From: Arenimonas donghaensis DSM 18148 = HO3-R19
GTDB lineage: Bacteria > Pseudomonadota > Gammaproteobacteria > Xanthomonadales > Xanthomonadaceae
Reading direction: 5' to 3'
Assembly: GCF_000743535.1 (NCBI RefSeq)
Contig: NZ_AVCJ01000001.1
Span: 124,001-188,000 of the forward strand
DNA length: 64,000 nucleotides
Of the stretch, positions 1-8,329 are shown one piece after another. Made by a program: the position numbers and the translations under genes. Under the pieces are notes generated by a model that was given only the letters and a program-made list of their open reading frames with translations, was not told the DNA's origin and did no database searches. Positions within the stretch are counted from its first letter, which is position 1. Each line of letters starts with the position of its first letter.

Positions 1-1918
1 TTCGATCAACCTGCTGCGCGAATGGCCCGAGCGCCTGAAGTCGATCACCGAAGAGGTGACCGAATACACCGTGCGCGGCAAGGTCATCCGGGTCGAGAAC
101 TACCGCGAGTCCCTGAGCCACCAGAAGATCCCGAAGATCGCCGGCCCGCAGTGGAAGAGCTGGGGCGAACTGCTGGTCTTCCTGGGCAAGGAAAACCTGC
201 CCGGCCATTACCCCTACACCGGCGGCGTGTATCCGTATCGCCGCACCGGCGAAGACCCCATCCGCATGTTCGCGGGCGAGGGCACGCCCGAGCGCACCAA
301 CCGCCGCTTCCATTACCTGAGCAAGGGCCAGCCGGCCGCGCGCCTTTCCACCGCTTTCGACTCGGTCACGCTGTACGGCGAAGACCCGGCCGAGCGCCCG
401 GACATCTACGGCAAGATCGGCAACTCCGGCGTCTCCATCGCCACCCTGGACGACATGAAGAAGCTGTACTCGGGCTTCGACCTGTGCGCGCCGACCACCA
501 GCGTGTCGATGACCATCAACGGCCCGGCGCCGATGATCCTGGCGATGTTCATGAACACCGCCATCGACCAGCAGGTCGAGAAGTACCTGCGCGAAGACCA
601 GAAGCGCTGGGACGACGCCCACGCCAAGATCGAGAAGTTCTTCGAAGGCAAGAAGCGCCCCGAATACAGCGGCGAAGTGCCCGAGGGCAACGAAGGCCTG
701 GGCCTGGGCCTGCTGGGCGTCACCGGCGACCAGCTGGTGGACGCGGAAACCTACGAGCGCATCAAGACCCAGACCCTGGCCACCGTGCGCGGCACCGTGC
801 AGGCCGACATCCTGAAGGAAGACCAGGCGCAGAACACCTGCATCTTCAGCACCGAATTCGCCCTGCGCATGATGGGCGACATCCAGCAGTACTTCGTGGA
901 CAACAAGGTCCGCAATTTCTACTCGGTGTCCATCAGCGGTTACCACATTGCCGAAGCCGGGGCGAACCCGATTTCGCAGCTGGCCTTCACGCTGAGCAAC
1001 GGTTTCACCATCGTCGAGTACTACCTGGCGCGCGGCATGCACATCGACGACTTCGCGCCCAACCTGAGCTTCTTCTTCAGCAACGGCATGGACCCGGAGT
1101 ACACCGTGATCGGCCGCGTCGCCCGCCGCATCTGGGCAAGGGCAATGCGCGAACGCTACGGCGCCAACGAGCGCAGCCAGATGCTGAAGTACCACATCCA
1201 GACTTCCGGCCGCAGCCTGCACGCCCAGGAAATCCAGTTCAACGACATCCGCACGACCCTGCAGGCCCTGTACGCGCTGTTCGACAACTGCAACAGCCTG
1301 CACACCAACGCCTACGACGAAGCCATCACCACGCCCACTGAAGAAAGCGTGCGCCGGGCCGTGGCCATCCAGATGATCATCAACAAGGAGCTGGGGCTGA
1401 ACTTCAACGAAAACCCCTGGCAGGGCAGCTTCGCCGTGGAGCAGCTGACCGACCTGGTGGAAGAGGCCGTCTACAAGGAGTTCGAAGCCCTAAGCGAGCG
1501 CGGCGGCGTACTGGGCGCCATGGACACCATGTACCAGCGCGGCAAGATCCAGGAAGAAAGCCTGTACTACGAGCACAAGAAACACGACGGCAGCCTGCCC
1601 CTGGTCGGCGTCAATACCTTCCTGCCCAAGGACCACGCCGGCGAGGTAATGACCGAGATCGAACTGATCCGCTCGACCCCGGAAGAGAAGGGCGCCCAGA
1701 TCGCCAATGTCCGGACCTTCCAGGCCGCGAGAAATTCTCTCAGTGCCCCCGCCACGGCGTCTTCCGGCGCGAAAAACCCCCTAAGCTACCTCCAGACCAC
1801 CGCCCGTGACCGAAAGAACATCTTCGCCGCGTTGATGGAAGCGGTGAAGACCCACAGCCTCGGACAGATCAGCCATGCGCTCTATGAGGTGGGTGGGGAG
1901 TATCGGCGGAATATGTAG
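1..1918 (+). CDS. icmF: Fused isobutyryl-CoA mutase IcmF, C-terminal part (5' end outside window)
   Basis: Adenosylcobalamin-dependent mutase that interconverts isobutyryl-CoA and n-butyryl-CoA. The reading frame is open from base 2, so the N-terminal B12-binding and MeaB-like GTPase domains lie upstream of the window; only the linker and substrate-binding barrel are seen. The two substrate-specificity positions can be read directly: Phe in RMFAGEG (codon 269-271), where methylmalonyl-CoA mutase has Tyr, and Gln in AQNT (codon 830-832), where that enzyme has Arg. This is the IcmF pattern. The catalytic-acid His is in SGYHIAEAG. The C-terminus ([18 protein letters not shown]) is typical of the family, although the roughly 20 residues before it are Ser/Ala-rich. 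A degraded second copy of part of the 3' end lies near 3429. Confidence 0.93.
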   Translation, partial: SINLLREWPERLKSITEEVTEYTVRGKVIRVENYRESLSHQKIPKIAGPQWKSWGELLVFLGKENLPGHYPYTGGVYPYRRTGEDPIRMFAGEGTPERTNRRFHYLSKGQPAARLSTAFDSVTLYGEDPAERPDIYGKIGNSGVSIATLDDMKKLYSGFDLCAPTTSVSMTINGPAPMILAMFMNTAIDQQVEKYLREDQKRWDDAHAKIEKFFEGKKRPEYSGEVPEGNEGLGLGLLGVTGDQLVDAETYERIKTQTLATVRGTVQADILKEDQAQNTCIFSTEFALRMMGDIQQYFVDNKVRNFYSVSISGYHIAEAGANPISQLAFTLSNGFTIVEYYLARGMHIDDFAPNLSFFFSNGMDPEYTVIGRVARRIWARAMRERYGANERSQMLKYHIQTSGRSLHAQEIQFNDIRTTLQALYALFDNCNSLHTNAYDEAITTPTEESVRRAVAIQMIINKELGLNFNENPWQGSFAVEQLTDLVEEAVYKEFEALSERGGVLGAMDTMYQRGKIQEESLYYEHKKHDGSLPLVGVNTFLPKDHAGEVMTEIELIRSTPEEKGAQIANVRTFQAARNSLSAPATASSGAKNPLSYLQTTARDRKNIFAALMEAVKTHSLGQISHALYEVGGEYRRNM

Positions 1919-1948
1919 CTTAGCGTTCGACTGCAAGAAGAGGTTGAT

Positions 1949-3205
1949 GTGACTGAGAATCCAGCATTTCATCTCAATGTGGAAGTTGGACTCCAAGAGC
2001 CAATTACCTTCGACACCCCGGGGAAATTCTCGCATTGGATACAAAGTGAGGCATCCCACTGGAAGCCCTTTAGTGAGGGCGGCGGGTACCACGAATCAGA
2101 TGTGGTCGGGGATTTGGGGCAGCGAGGATCAGCGGAGCATGCGGCCGAGTGGTCAAACTATGCAGAGAGGGCAGAGCAGGCTGCATCAGCCTCTGATGCA
2201 GTCCGTGAGACCCTCATCTTCAGCCTCGCAACTGAGGTCTCTGAAAGGATACTTGCACACGAAATTATCTATTCCAGGAGCCAGCTGGGTTTTCGCATCA
2301 TCTCGCTATTCGAGGTCGATGAGGCCGCCGCTAGAGTGCTGGTTGCAATAAGTACTGGTAGAGATATCAGTCGCGTCATACATCCGAGTAATCTTCGGCG
2401 CTTGTGGCGATCGATACCTAGAACACTTCTGGCCGGTAGCGAAGAGTCTCTGCGCACACATGCCGCACAAGGGGTTCGAGATATCGAATTGAGCGTCGCT
2501 GGCGCTAGAGATAAAGAGGAGGGCCTGGGGCGCACGTTGCGTCAAGCTAAGGAGGCCACTGCTGCAATGGCAGAGGATGCCGAAGTTTTGCTTAGAGAGC
2601 GACTAGAAGTCCTGAAAAGCGAAGCCGATGAGTTCCTGGGCAGTGTTCAGGAGGAGTGGACGGATCTTCGCGCGACCTATGACACACAGTTGGCCTTGAG
2701 AGCACCAAGGAACTATTGGAACGATCGCCGAAGGTCTCATCGTGTTGGTGCATCTATTTGGGGCGCGCTAGCCGCAATATTTGCACTTTTTATTGCATTT
2801 AGACTCGTACCACACGCTTCAGAAATGCTTATCGCAAAGTCGGCCACAATCGTTATTTCGGGGGCCACAAAATTGGATCTTGGTGTCATCCCTTTTTTAC
2901 CCGAGCTATTTCAGATTGCTGTCGTCGGGTTCTTGTGCTTGTGGGCGCTCCGATTTTCGGTTCGGCAGGCCGCTGAACACCTCGGTCGACTTCAGGAAGC
3001 ATCCATCCGGGTAACCATGGTGGAAACGTTCCTGGCGCTCTCGAACCCTAACCAAGAGAATCGAGCACTGGTAGACGAAGCGGACAGAGCCGTAATCGTT
3101 CAAGCCCTATTTCGCCCGGGGCTGGGTGAGGGAATCGATGATGCACCGCCAGTCCACTGGATCGAGGATGTCTTTCGCCGACTTCGGAAGCCATCTGACA
3201 GGTAG
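1949..3205 (+). CDS. Two-TM coiled-coil protein, possibly DUF6161 family
   Basis: 418-residue protein of unknown function. The start is GTG, with an AAGAGG Shine-Dalgarno about 6 bases upstream. A long soluble N-terminal part (1-265) includes a charged, Glu/Arg-rich stretch at about 175-240 that looks coiled-coil. Two hydrophobic segments follow, at about 267-290 and 320-340, then a cytoplasmic-looking tail of about 75 residues. The motif NYWNDRRRSHR just before the first TM resembles what I recall of DUF6161 proteins, but I cannot confirm this. Base composition is clearly richer in A+T than icmF, and AGA, CTA and ATA codons are frequent, which suggests horizontal acquisition. It lies 30 bases after icmF and in front of an OLD nuclease gene, so a defence role is conceivable. 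Confidence 0.75.
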   Translation: MTENPAFHLNVEVGLQEPITFDTPGKFSHWIQSEASHWKPFSEGGGYHESDVVGDLGQRGSAEHAAEWSNYAERAEQAASASDAVRETLIFSLATEVSERILAHEIIYSRSQLGFRIISLFEVDEAAARVLVAISTGRDISRVIHPSNLRRLWRSIPRTLLAGSEESLRTHAAQGVRDIELSVAGARDKEEGLGRTLRQAKEATAAMAEDAEVLLRERLEVLKSEADEFLGSVQEEWTDLRATYDTQLALRAPRNYWNDRRRSHRVGASIWGALAAIFALFIAFRLVPHASEMLIAKSATIVISGATKLDLGVIPFLPELFQIAVVGFLCLWALRFSVRQAAEHLGRLQEASIRVTMVETFLALSNPNQENRALVDEADRAVIVQALFRPGLGEGIDDAPPVHWIEDVFRRLRKPSDR

Positions 3206-3590
3206 CCGTTTGTCGAGTTGCTGCTCTGTGACCGTCAAAATTCTCGCCAACCTGTGAACGCGGTAGGGCGCTGATCGGCGTGGAAGCGGGTAGGTGGGCG
3301 CCGTAATGGCCTACTCAGAATCCTTCCGATGGCCAAGAACGAGTCTCTGTTGCCTCTTTAGCTAACAGAAGGGGCAGGGAGGGATTAAGCCAGGCTCGAT
3401 CGAGGCCCCCAAGTGCTCGCTGAGAATTTTTCAGCGCACCGCGCTTGACCTTCAAAACATCCTCACCGCGTATCTGGAGGTAGTGGAGACGATTCCATCA
3501 TCTACCGCCATGGCTGCGGTCGGCCTAACCCACCGATCGGCTCGCTTACCGATCTGTCTCGAAATGAAATGCTGCTGAGGAAGGGAGTCG
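3206..3590. other. Non-coding stretch with icmF 3'-end remnant
   Basis: 385 bases between the membrane protein and the OLD-family gene without a convincing intact gene. The only recognisable content is a degraded copy of the icmF 3' end at about 3429-3496, listed separately. The promoter and ribosome-binding region of the downstream gene (GAGGAAGGGAG just before 3591) lies at its right end. Confidence 0.6.
3429..3496 (+). pseudogene. Degraded fragment of the icmF 3' end
   Basis: Read in frame from 3429, this stretch encodes FQRTALDLQNILTAYLEVV, followed by ET. It aligns without gaps to [19 protein letters not shown], followed by KT, from the intact icmF at 1790-1855. I count about 10 of 21 residues identical and roughly 70% identity over 66 bases. 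Similarity fades after that, and the frame does not continue with the conserved IcmF tail. The simplest reading is that this is a leftover icmF 3' end, displaced when foreign DNA was inserted behind a functional copy. Chance similarity or a fragment of another mutase gene is not excluded. Confidence 0.45.
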
Positions 3591-5591
3591 ATGCAACTTG
3601 AGCGTGCGCGAATCAAGAACTTTCGGTCACTACGGGACGTGGAAGTGAACTTTGGCTCTCATACAGCGTTTGTCGGCGGTAACGGAGCGGGAAAGTCATC
3701 AATTCTAAAGGCAATTGAGAGGTTCTATTCGACCTCAAAGACGTGCGATCCCGACGATTTCTTTGGTCGTGATCAGGCGCAGGCGATTGAGATTGAACTG
3801 ACGTTCCATCAGCTCAGCGAGCAAGAAGACGAAGCATTTGAGGGTCGAGTTCGCGAAGGAAAGCTGGTCGTTACTCGAATCTTCGATGGCGGTCCTTCAA
3901 GTGGGCGCTACCTCGGCGTGGTGCCACAGAATCCTGACTTCGTAGCGATTAGAGCGCAGTCAGCAGCTACCCCAAAGCGTGCTGCCTACAACACTCTTCG
4001 CGATGACCCGCAATACACCAACTTACCCATCGCGGGCAGTGCGGCAGCGGTAGATCAGGCGCTTCTTGAATGGGAAGCAAACCACCCAAATCAACTAGTG
4101 CTGTTGCACGACGACGGTCAATTTTTTGGATTCCAAAACAATAGCCGCGGAAAGCTTCAGCAGCATACAAGTTTTGTTTTTGTGCCGGCAGTGCGTGAGG
4201 CGTCAGCCGATGCGGCGGACGGCAAGACAAGCGTTATCGGGAGGCTTCTGGAACTAGTAGTGCGCAGTCAGATTCTCCAGCGAAAGGATGTCCAAGCGTT
4301 CAAGGCACAAATGACTCAAGCCTATCAGGCACTAGTTTCTGCCGAGAACATGCCTGAACTCGGATTGCTGGGTGAAACGCTAACTACCGACTTGCGCGAG
4401 CTATACCAGGACGCTGAAGTCACGCTGCGCTGGCGTGAGGTAGGCGAAATGCCGGTCCCGCTTCCAATGGCGGACGTGCTCCTCAAAGACGATGGATTTG
4501 GTGGTCCCGTGGATAGGCAAGGTCACGGACTGCAGCGCGCATTTATTTTCACTCTGCTACAGCATCTCGCGCGCACAGCAGTGCCAGACTCCGAAAATGC
4601 TCGCGCGGATGACGAAGCTGGTTCGGCTGCAGTCGTCGATGGCGAGGCGCAAGCACCGACCCTCATATTGGCGATCGAGGAGCCCGAGCTGTACCAGCAT
4701 CCGACCAAGCAGCGGCATTTCGCAGAAGTTTTGCGGGGCCTTAGTAGTGGCACGCTCCCAGGAGCTCACGGTAAGACGCAGATCATCTTCGGGTCGCATT
4801 CACCGATGTTTATTTCAATGGGGAAGGCCGACGAGGTTCGACTTGCGCGTCGCGCTCCATGTGCGGACAGTGAGTTCAAGCAATGCAGCCTGCAAGCCCT
4901 GGATCTCGATGTCGTAGCTAAGACACTAGAGCGTGGTTGGAGGAAGCCCGCCGGCACCTTCAGTGCGCAGACGCCGATGCCACGGCTTCATATTCTTGGC
5001 ATTGAATTGTCTGAAGGATTCTTCGCTAGTGGGGTCATTCTAGTTGAAGGGCGGAGCGATAAGGCTGCGCTAGAAGCAACGGCGAGGATGCTGGGTGTCA
5101 GTTTCGAGGCTGCGGGCATTGCCATTCTGTCGGCTGAAGGGAAATCCAATCTTGATCGCCCTTATGTCATATTCCGTGAGCTTGGGATTCCTACTTTTAT
5201 ATTGTGGGATTGTGATGGTCATCTGCCAGAAAACAAAAGGTCACCGGGCACTGATCTTGCGTTGATAAGGCTGGCCAGCCCAGGCGCTGAGTTTGATGCA
5301 GCTCCTAGCACTGATTTCGTTGGTGATTGCTACGCACATTTCAGAGAAACATTGGAGCTTAAGCTTGAGGATGAGTTAACTCCTGATGTCTACGCGGCCT
5401 GCCTTGCCGAAGCTTCTGAGCCTTTCGGCGTGTCGCCGGGGCCAGACACTCGGAAGATTCCTGAGATCGTGTATCAGACGCTCCTCAAAGCAAGGGATAG
5501 AGGCAAAGAGAGCCAAATGCTCCAAGATATTGTGCGAGCCGTTTGGCGCTTTCTTCGAGGAGAGGAAATCGCTGAGCCGCCAAAGAACTAG
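3591..5591 (+). CDS. OLD-family AAA ATPase / TOPRIM endonuclease
   Basis: 666-residue ATP-dependent nuclease of the OLD (overcoming lysogenization defect) family. The N-terminal ABC-type ATPase starts with ARIKNFRSL, and the Walker A motif GGNGAGKS is at residues 29-36. The Walker B/signature strand LILAIEEPELYQHP is at about 357-370, followed by the switch His in GSHSP. A C-terminal TOPRIM domain follows: VEGRSDKAAL (Glu near 486) and LWDCDGH (Asp540, Asp542). No UvrD-like helicase (GajB) follows, so it is not a Gabija pair; it looks like a solitary class 1-like OLD protein. Known relatives cut DNA and several act in phage defence. Codon use is A+T-richer than in the flanks, like the gene at 1949. 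The start is ATG after GGAAGGGAG. Confidence 0.88.
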   Translation: MQLERARIKNFRSLRDVEVNFGSHTAFVGGNGAGKSSILKAIERFYSTSKTCDPDDFFGRDQAQAIEIELTFHQLSEQEDEAFEGRVREGKLVVTRIFDGGPSSGRYLGVVPQNPDFVAIRAQSAATPKRAAYNTLRDDPQYTNLPIAGSAAAVDQALLEWEANHPNQLVLLHDDGQFFGFQNNSRGKLQQHTSFVFVPAVREASADAADGKTSVIGRLLELVVRSQILQRKDVQAFKAQMTQAYQALVSAENMPELGLLGETLTTDLRELYQDAEVTLRWREVGEMPVPLPMADVLLKDDGFGGPVDRQGHGLQRAFIFTLLQHLARTAVPDSENARADDEAGSAAVVDGEAQAPTLILAIEEPELYQHPTKQRHFAEVLRGLSSGTLPGAHGKTQIIFGSHSPMFISMGKADEVRLARRAPCADSEFKQCSLQALDLDVVAKTLERGWRKPAGTFSAQTPMPRLHILGIELSEGFFASGVILVEGRSDKAALEATARMLGVSFEAAGIAILSAEGKSNLDRPYVIFRELGIPTFILWDCDGHLPENKRSPGTDLALIRLASPGAEFDAAPSTDFVGDCYAHFRETLELKLEDELTPDVYAACLAEASEPFGVSPGPDTRKIPEIVYQTLLKARDRGKESQMLQDIVRAVWRFLRGEEIAEPPKN

Positions 5592-5631
5592 CTTGGTCAG
5601 TGTCGCCACATTTGTCGTTAGCTGATTCATT

Positions 5632-5865
5632 TCACCCGCTCCGATACGCCCGCACATTGTCCCCAGCAATCCGCATCTTCCGCGTTCCCTCTACCTCGCT
5701 CACCTTGTGATCCGGCCGCGTAATGGGCTCGGCGTCAACGGTCGTCTCGCGCTCGAAGGCATGCGACTTGTCGGTATTGCGGTAGTAGCGGTTGATGGCC
5801 CAGTACAGGCCGGCGGCGCCGGCGGGGTCGAGGGCGAGTTGCCAGAGTCCACTGGCGTCGCTCAT
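5632..5865 (-). CDS. Small hypothetical protein (77 aa)
   Basis: 77-residue soluble protein, not recognised. The composition looks protein-like: a Trp/Tyr-rich start (LYWAINRYYRN) and a charged, Arg-rich C-terminus ending RIAGDNVRAYRSG. The ATG overlaps the TGA of the small gene upstream on the same strand (TGATG at 5863-5867), which implies translational coupling. It runs convergently towards the OLD nuclease gene, 40 bases away. A mobile-element or phage origin is possible but nothing in the sequence proves it. Confidence 0.5.
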   Translation of the reverse strand: MSDASGLWQLALDPAGAAGLYWAINRYYRNTDKSHAFERETTVDAEPITRPDHKVSEVEGTRKMRIAGDNVRAYRSG

Positions 5866-6011
5866 CAGTTCATTCCTATCAGGGCGGCGATGACGGCCGG
5901 TTCAGTGAAGGTGCCGATGGTCAGTGCGGCCATCAGCAGCTTCCAGCGCTGGATCGGGATACTGCCCATGGATTCGCCAGTGCGGCCGTTCACTGCAATG
6001 TAGCGCAGCAT
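5865..6011 (-). CDS. Small membrane-associated hypothetical protein (48 aa), possibly truncated
   Basis: A 48-codon frame from an ATG at 6011, with a hydrophobic segment (LLMAALTIGTFTEPAVIAALIG) near the C-terminus. It ends in a TGA that shares one base with the ATG of the 77-residue gene downstream. Protein-like sequence continues in frame upstream of the ATG (the peptide GPHAAQPDANGH) as far as an in-frame stop at 6075-6077. The visible gene may therefore be the tail of a longer gene whose start is lost. No family recognised. Confidence 0.4.
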   Translation of the reverse strand: MLRYIAVNGRTGESMGSIPIQRWKLLMAALTIGTFTEPAVIAALIGMN

Positions 6012-6125
6012 GTGGCCGTTGGCGTCGGGCTGAGCGGCGTGTGGTCCATTGGCGGCCAGCCGCGATCTGGATAATCAGGCGACCCTGACCGACAATCTCG
6101 ACAGCCCCAGCTTCCCCGGAAGTCC

Positions 6126-7256
6126 ATGAATTCTCCTCAGTCTCCCGTTTTCTGGACGCCTGGCGCCTGGCTACGGAGTCTCTCTCATCTGATTCTGTGG
6201 GCCGGGGTGGTCATCGTGATGGGGCCGGTCATGCGCGAGGTGATGCCGGCCGTGCGTGGTCTGGAGTACCGGCTCCTCGCCGGGCTGAGTCTCTTTCTGG
6301 GTTTGGCTTTGCTTGCGTTGGTTCTCCATGAGCTGGGTCACTACCTGGCCGCACGGTGGCAAGGCTGCAGGGTGCTGAGTGTGCATCTGGGGCCGGTTGA
6401 CCTGCGGCCGCAGCGGGGTCGTTGGCAATTTCGGTGGGTTGGCAGCGCCTCCTGGCTCTCCGGTGCGGTGATGGCGCTTCCTCGCATGGACAAGCCCTTT
6501 CGTACGCAGATGCTCTGGTACGTCAGCGGCGGCTCCTTGGCGGGTTTGCTGGTAGGTGCCTTGGCCGCATGGGCGGGCTGGGCAGGCGGTGATGCCGATT
6601 GGGCGGGGGTCCTGACGGGCTTCGGCGTTATCAATGTGCTCATCGGGGCCGCCAACTTGCTCCCTCTGGGCCCCATGACCGACGGAACGCAGCTTGTCAG
6701 GCTACTCAAAGGTATGGATCTGGGTCAGCCCGGCATGGAGGCGATTGAACTGAACATGCGGGCAATGGAAGGACAAACCGCAGACGAAATGCCCGAGCAC
6801 CTGATGGAAGGACTGGAGCGTGAATCACCGCCGATGGCTCTCTGGTTTCGCACCTTCGCCGCATTGAACCGTCAGGACTGGGACGCCGTGCAAGCGCAGA
6901 GTGATTGTCTGGACGCCTGGGAGGCTTCCCTGGGTCGGTCGTCCCGTCCGGCTTGGGCTGTTTTCATAGGAGTTCTCCGCGGAGAGATGCGGTTCGTCCG
7001 GGGATTGCAGGGTGCCGGGTTTGTACCGGAAAAAGACGATGCTTTGCGCCGGGAGATTTGTCGGCTGCGTCCAGGTGTGGAAGACAGGCACCTGGCCTTG
7101 GTTCATGCGCTGGCAGGGGACACGGTCAAACGTGACAACGCGCTGGAGCGAGCGGAGCGGGAGTCCGAGTTCAACCCGGACCCTGCGTCACGAAAAACGG
7201 AACAACGGCTGCGGAACCTGGTTCGCAACCTTCCCATTGCCGAGAGGGCTGCCTGA
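6126..7256 (+). CDS. M50 (site-2-protease-like) membrane metalloprotease
   Basis: 376-residue polytopic membrane protein. A HELGH zinc motif sits inside a hydrophobic helix (His68, Glu69, His72). The second family motif, NLLPLGPMTDG, supplies the third ligand (Asp186). This pair of motifs is diagnostic for intramembrane S2P/SpoIVFB-like peptidases. Hydrophobic helices occupy roughly residues 17-37, 48-78, 110-125 and 130-190. The C-terminal 180 residues are soluble, helical and hydrophilic, with no recognised domain. No anti-sigma factor or PDZ domain is seen, so the substrate is unknown. The ATG follows a CCGGAAG sequence, and the gene stands alone. Confidence 0.85.
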   Translation: MNSPQSPVFWTPGAWLRSLSHLILWAGVVIVMGPVMREVMPAVRGLEYRLLAGLSLFLGLALLALVLHELGHYLAARWQGCRVLSVHLGPVDLRPQRGRWQFRWVGSASWLSGAVMALPRMDKPFRTQMLWYVSGGSLAGLLVGALAAWAGWAGGDADWAGVLTGFGVINVLIGAANLLPLGPMTDGTQLVRLLKGMDLGQPGMEAIELNMRAMEGQTADEMPEHLMEGLERESPPMALWFRTFAALNRQDWDAVQAQSDCLDAWEASLGRSSRPAWAVFIGVLRGEMRFVRGLQGAGFVPEKDDALRREICRLRPGVEDRHLALVHALAGDTVKRDNALERAERESEFNPDPASRKTEQRLRNLVRNLPIAERAA

Positions 7257-7425
7257 GGGCCTGGAATTTTTCATTGACCGTTCTGGTCATGGCCAAGGCG
7301 AACGCCGCCTAGCGACCGGCCGGTCAGGGTGGGGCCGTCGTGCCTCAAATTCCCGGTGAGCTGAAGGCCGGTTGCGGGTTTGTCCAGCGTTTCACTTAGG
7401 ATCGTGGCGGCTGGTGGAGCAGGCT

Positions 7426-8241
7426 ATGGGTGCCAGAGTGGTTTGCGTATGGCTGGTCGTCGGGCTGGTGTCGGCCTGTACCTCGCAGGCACCCGAGGCG
7501 CCCGCAGTCGCCGCTTCAACCCCGGTCGCTTTGGGGCCGCCAGGCGATCCGGTAGAAGGCCTGCGTGTCGCCACTCGCGTCGGTTGCAACGGCTGCCACG
7601 GCGCCGACGCCGCCGGCCGGGTGTTCTTGGAGGACCCGGCGCAGGGCCTCATCGTCGCGCCCAACCTCACCGAACGGCGCCACCTCTACACCGACGACGG
7701 CCTGGCGGCCCTGCTGCACGAAGGCCGCACGCACGATGGTCATGTTCCCTGGAGCATGCCCATCCAGATGTTCCAGCACCTCAGCCACCAGGAGGTGCGG
7801 GACATCACCGCCTGGCTGCGTTCCTTGCCCGACGTCGCCGGAAGCGCCCCGGAAGCGTCCGCCTGGTCGCCGGAGCTCACAGCCACCATTGCCGACGGCA
7901 GCCACGAGTGGCTGCCCGACATGAAGCCCAGCCCGGGCAACGTGCCGCCCGCCGCACCGCCGACCGAAGGCCTGGCGCTGGGCCGCCACTTGGCATTCAC
8001 GAGCTGCAGCGAGTGCCACGCCTGGGATCTGAACGGCTGGGGCGGCCCCACCGATGCGCCGAACCTGGTGGTCGCCAAGGCCTACACATTGGAGCAGTTC
8101 ACTCGGCTGATGCGGACCGGCGAGGTCGCCGCGGGCGGGCAATCGGCCAGCGGCATGATGAGCAAGGTGGCGGCGTCCCGTTATTCGGTTCTGACGGACG
8201 CGGAGATCGCAGCGCTCAAGGTCTACCTCGACAGTCGCTGA
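7426..8241 (+). CDS. Dihaem cytochrome c lipoprotein
   Basis: 271-residue exported electron carrier with two class I c-type haem sites: CNGCH (Cys54, Cys57, His58) and CSECH (Cys194, Cys197, His198). I chose the ATG at 7426, which follows GGTGGAGC and gives a short hydrophobic signal ending in a lipobox-like LVSAC at Cys18. Each half is a small cytochrome domain with a downstream Met-containing segment (WSMPIQMF, SGMMSK) that could supply the axial ligand. The family is the cytochrome c mono/dihaem variants that accept electrons from periplasmic dehydrogenases. No dehydrogenase gene is adjacent, so the donor is unknown. Confidence 0.87.
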   Translation: MGARVVCVWLVVGLVSACTSQAPEAPAVAASTPVALGPPGDPVEGLRVATRVGCNGCHGADAAGRVFLEDPAQGLIVAPNLTERRHLYTDDGLAALLHEGRTHDGHVPWSMPIQMFQHLSHQEVRDITAWLRSLPDVAGSAPEASAWSPELTATIADGSHEWLPDMKPSPGNVPPAAPPTEGLALGRHLAFTSCSECHAWDLNGWGGPTDAPNLVVAKAYTLEQFTRLMRTGEVAAGGQSASGMMSKVAASRYSVLTDAEIAALKVYLDSR

Positions 8242-8287
8242 TGACCCTGGTGATGCCGAACCGGTGGGCGGGTTCGGTTAGGGTCAT
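8241..8287. terminator. Nested inverted repeat between convergent genes
   Basis: Outer arms ATGACCCT (8241-8248) and AGGGTCAT (8280-8287) match perfectly. Inner arms CCGAACC (8256-8262) and GGTTCGG (8271-8277) also match perfectly around an 8-base loop. It starts in the last base of the cytochrome gene's stop codon and lies before the stop of the convergent regulator gene. A bidirectional transcription terminator is the natural reading, although there is no clear T-run on either side. Confidence 0.55.
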
Positions 8288-8329
8288 GCGGCAGTGGTGC
8301 AACCGTTCTTGATCGCCGACGGTCGCGTT

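Noticed and set aside
22-1341. A 439-codon plus-strand frame overlapping icmF in another frame
   Set aside because: Low-complexity Arg/His/Pro-rich translation. The IcmF frame carries the conserved motifs.
3591-5591. Gabija system
   Set aside because: The OLD nuclease fits GajA in general design, but no UvrD-like GajB helicase gene follows; the next plus-strand gene is an M50 protease.
5632-6011. Toxin-antitoxin pair
   Set aside because: Two small overlapping genes invite the idea, but neither resembles a known toxin or DNA-binding antitoxin, and the first looks truncated.
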